Assembly: GCA_033977485.1 (NCBI GenBank)
Contig: CM066982.1
Location: forward strand, 11,957,218-12,021,217
Direction: 5' to 3'
DNA: 64,000 nt
Source: Hydrangea macrophylla
Taxonomy: Eukaryota > Streptophyta > Magnoliopsida > Cornales > Hydrangeaceae
Under the pieces are notes generated by a model. The model was not told where the DNA came from. It searched no databases and saw only the letters and a program-made list of their open reading frames with translations. How positions within the stretch are numbered: position 1 is the stretch's first letter; every line of letters starts with the position of its first letter. Made by a program: the position numbers and the translations under genes. This document shows positions 57,564 to 64,000 of this stretch, in pieces.

Positions 57564-59674
57564 ACAATATTTAGAATCTCTTAAGATCTTTACACATTTT
57601 CAAAAACTCTCTTCCCACCTCATTTCATCACACACCACTTATATTGTGATTAAACTAGCATTTCATTGATTTGGATCAAAATAGATTTGGATTTAAAGCT
57701 TAAATAAATCTTGAAGTAGAACTTTGGTTTCTTTTCTTTTGATTATGTTTTCTTATGATTCATAAGATTTTCAATGTCTTACTTGAATCTTTGTACTTAA
57801 AACCCTTAGTACTCTTATAAACTCGTGATTTATGAGAGGATTAAGGTTGATATTAGTATATTGAGTCAATGAGTCTAAACTTTTACCCATAGTTTGAATT
57901 CATTATTTTGAGATTTTATAAAGTTTCCTTATACTTCATCAAAATCCATAAGTATAAGAGTCCTTAGTCTCCAATGACCATCAAATGGTAGGAGAAGTAG
58001 TCCAAGTCTAAGCCTATCTCCATGGTTTAGATTTTTTGTCTTGTAATTTTATAAAGTTTCTTCATACTTCATTAAAATCCACAAGTTTAAGCGTCCTTAG
58101 TCTCCAATGACCATCAAATGGTAGGAGAAGTAGTTTGGTTTAAGCCCAACTTCATGGTTTAGTAGTTGGGGTTAACAAACAAAGTTGAACTTGACAAATG
58201 GTGTAGTGAATTCAATGACCACCTTTGATCAAGGATTTTTAGTTAAATAATGGACCGTTGGAATTAAATGAAACCAATTGGAAAGTGGCAATAACACAAA
58301 GTTTTACCACTGTAATTTTTGCTTTAATGAGATCTCGTGTTTAGAGTGGTTTGGTCATGAGATTTGTGAAGCAACAATAATCTGTCCAGAATTCCAGAAC
58401 AGTAATACCTTTTTGAAATTAGTAAATCAGAGTCTTAACCAAGCATTTTTTACTTCAAATAATTTTTTCTATATAGTTTAATGTGTTAACAAGCCCCCCT
58501 AAAAATATTAGATCAATTCTGATTTTTTTACTATTTTTAGAAAATCATACAAAACTTCTGGATAGAGAGTTAGAAATTCCTGAGTGGTGTCTAGTTTTTG
58601 TTTGATTCCCAGAGATCTAACCATTGAAACTTTGATTTTTTTGGGTTAGAAACTACACTCACAAAGGCACTTTGTGACGAATAACCATTAAGATCAAACC
58701 AATGGAAGTATGCTTTTCAAATTCTTAAAGTCCGGGTCTGCTCTCTGGAATTTTTAGAATGTTGTGACAGATTTGGTAAACTTTGCAAATAATGGCTCAA
58801 GTGGTATTTTCATGAGTTAAGGTTTAAACCATGTTTCAATGATGACTAGTAATGCTTGAATTCAAAGTTTAGATGATCGAAATCAATGAGTATTTCATAA
58901 TTTATTCTTGTTCATGTATAAATTCATCCATGTGGCTCGATGCTTGTAATTAGGATTCGATGCTTAAGTTTTAACTATATTTGATAGATTTAAGCTAAAG
59001 GCCTAGGATTGTCATCTAACTTTATATCTTGTATATTATGTGGATTGACCTTTGTTTTGTAGCGCCGATGAGGTATAATCTCTCGACTCTCCCTTAGTTT
59101 AATTATTCCTTAATTCCATTGATTTTTCGACCTCATGTGTGACACATTAGAATTAAAACTTGCCTTATGTGTATATGTGATTAGAGACCCTTTTTATTAA
59201 GATTTCAACTTTTGTATGCATTACACGTTTAAATATTCACGGCTGGACCCCGGGTAAGTTCTCTAGTTCTCTATTTTGCATATCATATTGCTTGCTAAAT
59301 GAACTACTTGATTTTCAATGATATTTTGTCTTTAGCAATTTTACACCATTTTGACATACTTGTGTAATATATATTTATATCTATGTATTAGCTGAGGGTA
59401 TGCTTAGATTAATAGTTTGATTAAAAGGATGTTGAGTAGAGGCCTATAGCGAGATAGGATAAGAGAGGGTGTTTTAGTCCGTCGGACTCCTTCCTCTCTC
59501 ATTCTATAATCCCCGAACCTAGTTAATCTCTGGTTTAAAAAAAAGATCAGTTTCCTTTAAAAATGGTTTCTTAATTTTCCTTTTAAAAATTAAGTGGCGA
59601 CTCATCGTTTTTGAATTTGTATTTGAAAAAGGTTTTAAACAAAAGCTATGGGTAGGAAAAATGCGATATCCACA

Positions 59675-61063
59675 TTCCCCCAACGTTCCTCGGCCTCACT
59701 CCTCACTCTTTTCTTGCCTTTCTTCTTACCTGCAATGGAGTAAATCTCCACTGCTCAGCTATATGCTGAGTGTACAAATTATAACATATGCATATATGAC
59801 AAAACATGCTTTAATTTCACAAATCACATCAATAGTCTCTAGGGAGAAAAATACGCATTTATCCGGTAGCGGCAAGTCCAAGCCTTAAACCGCGATGTCA
59901 ATAACTAGTCCAAGCCTACAACCATTACATCCCCAAGTACCCTAGCAAGTCCAAGCCTTAAACCATGAATAGTAGTCGTCGCCACTAAAATTCTCAAACA
60001 TTGAGAAGCTTACTCCGGCATGAATTTGTATAAGTCCCCCCTTTGACCCACATAGACAACTCAACGTGCTCACGTAAATTTAGACATGCTTTTCATATTT
60101 AAGCGAGTGCATAATTAACGGGCCTAGGATTAATACTTGAATTTTGCCCGGATCACAATTTCGTCATCGAAATATAAAACATATATTTCATTTATATAAC
60201 ATAGGCTAGAAATTTAAACCTCGTGCGAGTCCTCTCAAACTTTGAAGGATCGACTAGAGGGCCGATTAAACGTCGGATCTCAGATCTCAAGTTATTCCTA
60301 CAGGTTTTACTGGGTTTTCCCCAAAAATCTAAAAATTAGATTTTTACAAAAGTTAGCCAAATATGGCCTAAGAGGTATCAAAACGTAGGTCTTACCTCCA
60401 AGAGTCCAAATCTAGAATCTGGAGAAAATCTGACGGATAAAAAGTTGCCGATCGTCGTCGCAAAGCTCGTGGCAACAAATCTCCCTTTTTCTCTCCTCTC
60501 TCTAGATATTTTATAAATTTTATAACAAATGAATTCTCACCCTCCTCTATTTATAGACAAACTTCTTGGAATGCGCGTTTACTTCCCCGCGAGTTTCTCA
60601 AACTTCTAATTATCTCCTGAAACGTCGTATACGCCCATTTTACAACTTTACCAGTGAAAATTATAATTTACAAAAAATTTCGACTAAGTCTTGTTTGGGT
60701 CCAAAATTACGTTCGGAAACTAAATTCCGTGGAATCTCTACACAACTTAACTTTTATATAACGTGACACTCACATTCTCACCACAGTTCTCAAAATGATA
60801 TTGACAATATTAAGATTACCAGAAATTATACTCTACAGGTATAATTTACTATTCATAAAGTACCAGATAAGTCAAATAACATTTAAATCACATAAATGTC
60901 ATTTACTCATGCCAACGCAATCTCGATTACTGAATTCCCGTGTCCTTACTGACACCTTACCATTGACTCACAATCAACCACAATCCAATTATCAAATAAC
61001 ATTGATAATCCTCAAAACTAAATATGCATGATAAAATTATGGAATTTTGGAACGGGTGTGACA
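59675..61063 (-). repeat. Element C LTR, 5' part in LTR orientation
   Basis: On the minus strand it begins TGTCACACCCG at 61063. TATA (TATAAATA) is at 60555-60548. A splice-donor-like GAGGTAAG occurs near 60,393, conserved in the related fragment near 62,055. The block CAAGTCCAAGCCTTAAACC is repeated near 59,873 and 59,945. Confidence 0.72.
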
Positions 61064-61068
61064 GTATT

Positions 61069-62715
61069 ACCCTTAATTTAATATGGGTAAGTGCCCATGT
61101 AATGAGGTTGAATTTAATGAGTACACAAACTCATAAATTTGATAGTAGATATGTAATCCATGTCTAGTTAACGAACTTGGGAAAATGTGATGTACCCAAA
61201 TTAGATTTTAGGTTGTCTACGAATCTATTGTAGAATGGAATTAATCAAGTCAACCGTAGTTCAAGAAATTCAAATTTAGAAGAAATGAGTATATGACTCA
61301 TTCAAATACAGGTGCTACACTTGGTCTTGTGGCCCTTTTTATTCCTTGGTCATCCGTTCTCACAACGGATTCATAACACCCATATTTGTGTTATTGCATA
61401 CCATTACATTGTCATGCATGATAATGTGATGTGTTGTGCATTTTTTGGCACATGTTTGAGTGAGTTTTGACTCACGGGTTAATTTTGGTGTCTATGTTAG
61501 AGAACCTTCTGAGACTTTGTTGATGAGTGTTTTGTTGTTATGAAGTCTCTCCGAGTATGAGACAGTCACTGTGGAATACCTTAAATATTTATCTGAAATA
61601 AATGTTTACATGTGTATTTCACTATCTGTATTATTTTTTGGCTTAGAATATATTTCTGTTGTTAGATTTAGTATCCTGGTGAGGACGAATTAACACGCTA
61701 TTAATTTGGTAGGCTAATTAGCAACTTCGGAAAAATTTTATAAGAATTTGTGTTTTAGCAACCAAACGAAACTTAGTCAAAAACTTTTATAATTTTGAAG
61801 TTTCACTTGTATAGTTATGAATTAGCTGTGTAGAAAGTTTCAGAGACTGATTAGGAGTTTTGAAAACTCGTGAGGAGGTAAACACAATTTTCGAAAGTGT
61901 TGCCTATATATAGATAGAGATGATCTTGATATTTTTCATAAAGCTTAACCTAAGTTTCAAAAAGAGGCCATGTGGAGATTTTAGTTGCTTAGAGCTTCTC
62001 GACGTCAAACAACGCCCATTCGTCCGCTGATTTTTCACCAAATTTCGTATTCGAACTCCTCGAGGTAAGGTCGTCGTTTTGATACCTATTAGGCCATGTT
62101 TGGCTAAGTTTTTCGAAAAGTTATTTTCTAGAATTTTTCATAAAAGTTTATATTTGGATTTCTAATCAGTAGGAATTATACTAGACGGACTTCTGCACGT
62201 TCTTTGTGCACGAGTTTTCTTCGGATTGATTTATAAGAGCGTTATTCGGAGGTGAGTGATTCAACTATGTATTTTGGAATGATTCTTGACATGTATTCAT
62301 GTTTTGTATGAAAAGCATGTGTTAGCTTATAGAGATATATTGTGTAGTTCATATTGGGCAATTATATTGATTAGTAGGCCCAATAGCATGGTGACATGTT
62401 TTGTTTATGGCGAGTATGGTGATATGTATTTGAGCATGTTGAGTTGCTTATTTGAGTCAAAGGAGCACGTGGTTACTGAGCCATTTTGTGGAGCCGATAT
62501 AGGCATTAAGGTCGCACGATTGAAGAGAAGAATCGTGGGTCTTACCCTTTCGTATGAACTTATTGGCGAGGAGTCGCGGATTGGGAGTATGAGATGTATA
62601 CGTGAGGCTCCGGAGACTAGTATGAAATGTAGAGATGTGAATGCGAGCATATGTATCATTCATTTGCATATGTTATTTTATTCACTAAGTGGCACGGCTT
62701 AAAATATGTGTGCGC
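61069..62715 (+). other. Flank of C; probable plus-strand LTR fragment related to C
   Basis: GAGGTAAG, GTTTTGATACCT and TAGGCCATGTTTGGCTAA around 62,053-62,115 match the reverse complement of C near 60,345-60,400, so a related LTR lies here in the opposite orientation. A TATA-like TATATATAGA is near 61,904. No protein is supported; the ORF at 62286-62702 has no recognisable domain. Confidence 0.45.
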
Positions 62716-64000
62716 TTGTGTGCTATACCCAAGTGTAGGTAATCGTGCAAGTAGTTATCTGGTTAAGACCAGGTCGATCCCACAGGGAAGGTGTTAAACT
62801 AAATACCTAGATTAATCTCCAAAAAGAAAATCAAAATCAAAATTTGAAAGGTTGTAGAACACAAAGTTCCACGAAGTAACCACTAAAATTAAAGCAACTA
62901 AATTAAATTAAACTAGTAATTAACTAATTAACTAAAGCGATGTAAAAAAAACGATTTTCTTTATAAAAAAGGAGTGTTGGGATCACACGAATCCGCAGCG
63001 ATCATGCCTTCTACCATGCAGTTACATTAAAGCTCTAAGGAGTGTGTCTATCTACAGTATTCCGCATTTTCTAAAGATAGAGAATCAATAGCCCGTTCAT
63101 AGCTAGGACTACATCATCACATTTATTTCCAAAACACATGAAGGTAGTTTAAAACAATAGTTAAGTCTTGCATTCTGAATGATATTAGCATTCAAAATGG
63201 TTTGCAAAAGTTATTGAAGAAAAAGGCCTTAAGGCTTAAAGTAATGAAACTGTTTTGACAAACTGAGCATTTGGGGACAATTTGATAACAAATTTCAAAA
63301 GTAGAAAGTCTTAGAATACTGCAAAAAGACTACCCAAGAATCAGAGTATTTGATTGATCGACGCGCTTTCGATCGATCGAACATCTTCATCTCTCGAGCG
63401 ATCGAAAGGTCTTCGATCGCTTGACTGTGCGTCTGCTTCGATCGATCGGAACTACTTCGATCGATCGAGTGCAGGTTTTATACTGCTGCATGGCAGAGGC
63501 TGGAGATCACTGTTTCATCGTGATCTTCCAACCTGGGGACTACTCAAACATGGTCTGGAGTGTCTCAAATTTGTTTTCAATGTGAAAGTCTATTAAAGTT
63601 ATGTTTAGTTGAGATTTTATCATAAAAACTATGAAAACTAATGGTTTAATACGATTTAACATGCAAATCTATGTTCTTAATAGATTATACTACGAGAATA
63701 ACAAAACAGAGTGTAAATAGACAAATATAACAGAACCTGGAACAGTGAACTTTACTTTAAATTAATAGAATCCAAGCCAAGCTAACAATAATCCTTGAGA
63801 AACCTACCAAAACAATGAATAACAAAGCTCTCTACTCTCTATAAATTGATAAAGAACAAAGTGGGCGTCCCTTTGGATGTAAATAAAACGATTATATATA
63901 CATAAACCTAAAGCTAGGGTTAAAAAGTCCATTTCTGCTGCGTGTGCGTAAGTTCTGATAAAAGCCATGTTCGGTCGATCGAACATCTCTCAATCGATTG
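62716..64000 (-). mobile_element. Element H: partial LTR, minus orientation, runs off the window
   Basis: Begins near TGTGCTATACCCAAGTG. The block AGGTCGATCCCACAGGGAAGG parallels TGTCGAGTCCACAAGGATTG near the same end of element D, which suggests a distant relative. It has a palindrome cluster at 63349-63469, a minus-strand TATA near 63,891-63,901 and a second cluster from 63970 to the window end. The left edge is approximate. Confidence 0.6.
63349..63469. promoter_or_regulatory. Palindrome cluster of element H (TTCGATCGATCGAA word)
   Basis: Words start at 63349/63368, 63393/63412 and 63437/63456. Members of each pair are 19 bp apart and the pairs repeat every 44 bp, the geometry of element B cluster 2. 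A further pair at 63970/63989 (19 bp) lies beyond the TATA box. Confidence 0.88.

Larger units (their letters stand above)
55441..59674 (+). mobile_element. Element F: diverged A-type LTR (probably solo) with Copia-like LTR G nested inside
   Basis: Colinear with the A LTR: GATTCGATGATGACAAACG at the left, palindrome array, TATA, CCATCAAATGGTAGGAGAA repeats, TTAAAAATTAAGTGGCGACTC and the end GCGATATCCACA at 59674. The expected TG start is absent, because the left end abuts D'. It is interrupted by G at 56096-57563. No internal region follows. Confidence 0.78.
18389..61063 (-). mobile_element. Element C: minus-strand Ty3/gypsy-like solo LTR split by a 40-kb nest of later insertions
   Basis: The left end reads TGTCACGATCC and the right end GGGTGTGACA, so on the minus strand the LTR begins TGTCACACCCG and ends CGTGACA. 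The 5-bp duplication GTATT is present at 18384-18388 and 61064-61068. C sequence proper is 18389-18834, 53869 to roughly 54,131, and 59675-61063. The rest is elements A, D', F and G. No C internal region remains, so it is a solo LTR and the oldest layer of the nest. Confidence 0.75.

Noticed and set aside
62286..62702. 138-codon plus-strand ORF as a gene
   Set aside because: It lies in LTR-like sequence related to element C, shows no domain and is partly mirrored by open antisense frames.

Overview
This is nuclear DNA from a TE-rich eudicot plant. I cannot name the species. The evidence is a plant-type Dicer-like gene with GT-AG introns, plant-specific Ty3/gypsy lineages (Tat-like with a second RNase H, and a chromodomain lineage), plant MITEs and a plant mobile domain (PMD) reading frame. 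No bacterial, viral or organellar gene blocks were seen.

Layout. (1) Bases 1-14,600 hold the 5' part of one host gene, Dicer-like 2 (DCL2), on the minus strand. Seven coding exons (264 codons) were placed exactly from splice sites and reading phase; the gene continues past base 1. Its introns hold at least seven TEs. Intron 1 holds a 3.8-kb solo LTR (9,731-13,547, TSD TAAAT) that itself carries a 512-bp hAT MITE. (2) Bases 14,600-18,388 are intergenic, with three further small DNA transposons. (3) Bases 18,389-61,063 are one nested TE stack, largely resolved by target-site duplications (TSDs). A minus-strand solo LTR (C, TSD GTATT) was entered by a 35-kb Tat-like element (A, 18,835-53,863, TSD CCAGT). 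A's gag holds a non-autonomous LTR element (D, TSD ACTAG). A's 3' LTR holds a 9.2-kb chromodomain Ty3/gypsy element (B, TSD AGCAG). A's antisense PMD gene holds the 3' remnant of another chromodomain element (E). The right half of C also holds a relative of the D LTR (D'), an A-like solo LTR (F), and inside F a Copia-like solo LTR (G, TSD ACAAT). (4) Bases 61,069-64,000 hold a C-related LTR fragment in the other orientation and the start of a further LTR (H) that runs off the window.

Main observation. The LTRs in this window, from at least five unrelated families, carry arrays of short perfect or near-perfect palindromes. They usually lie just upstream of a TATA box, sometimes with a second cluster downstream. 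Each family has its own word, and spacing is fixed at about two DNA helical turns. A and F use CGGCACTCAGTGAGTGCCG every 21-22 bp. B and H use TTCGATCGATCGAA in pairs 19 bp apart, repeated about every 44 bp. E uses CAATCGATTG with 25/20-bp alternation. D and D' use CGGATCGATCCG in pairs 22-23 bp apart, repeated every 72-73 bp. C and G use CCAGTCGACTGG about every 20 bp. The same word can occur in unrelated families (B and H; C and G), close relatives can use different words (B and E), and A carries a second copy of its array upstream of its antisense PMD gene. This looks like a modular, exchangeable binding platform for dimeric proteins at retrotransposon promoters.

Other notable signals. A's primer-binding site continues for 51 nt into a tRNA-Arg-like sequence, with a base change consistent with inosine-34. 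D has two polypurine-tract/hairpin modules whose stems differ while the loop is kept. A carries an exact 7 x 60 bp higher-order repeat. A and B are inactivated mostly by C-to-T type nonsense changes. All coding regions of A, B and E are broken, D has none, and DCL2 is the only host gene I can support.
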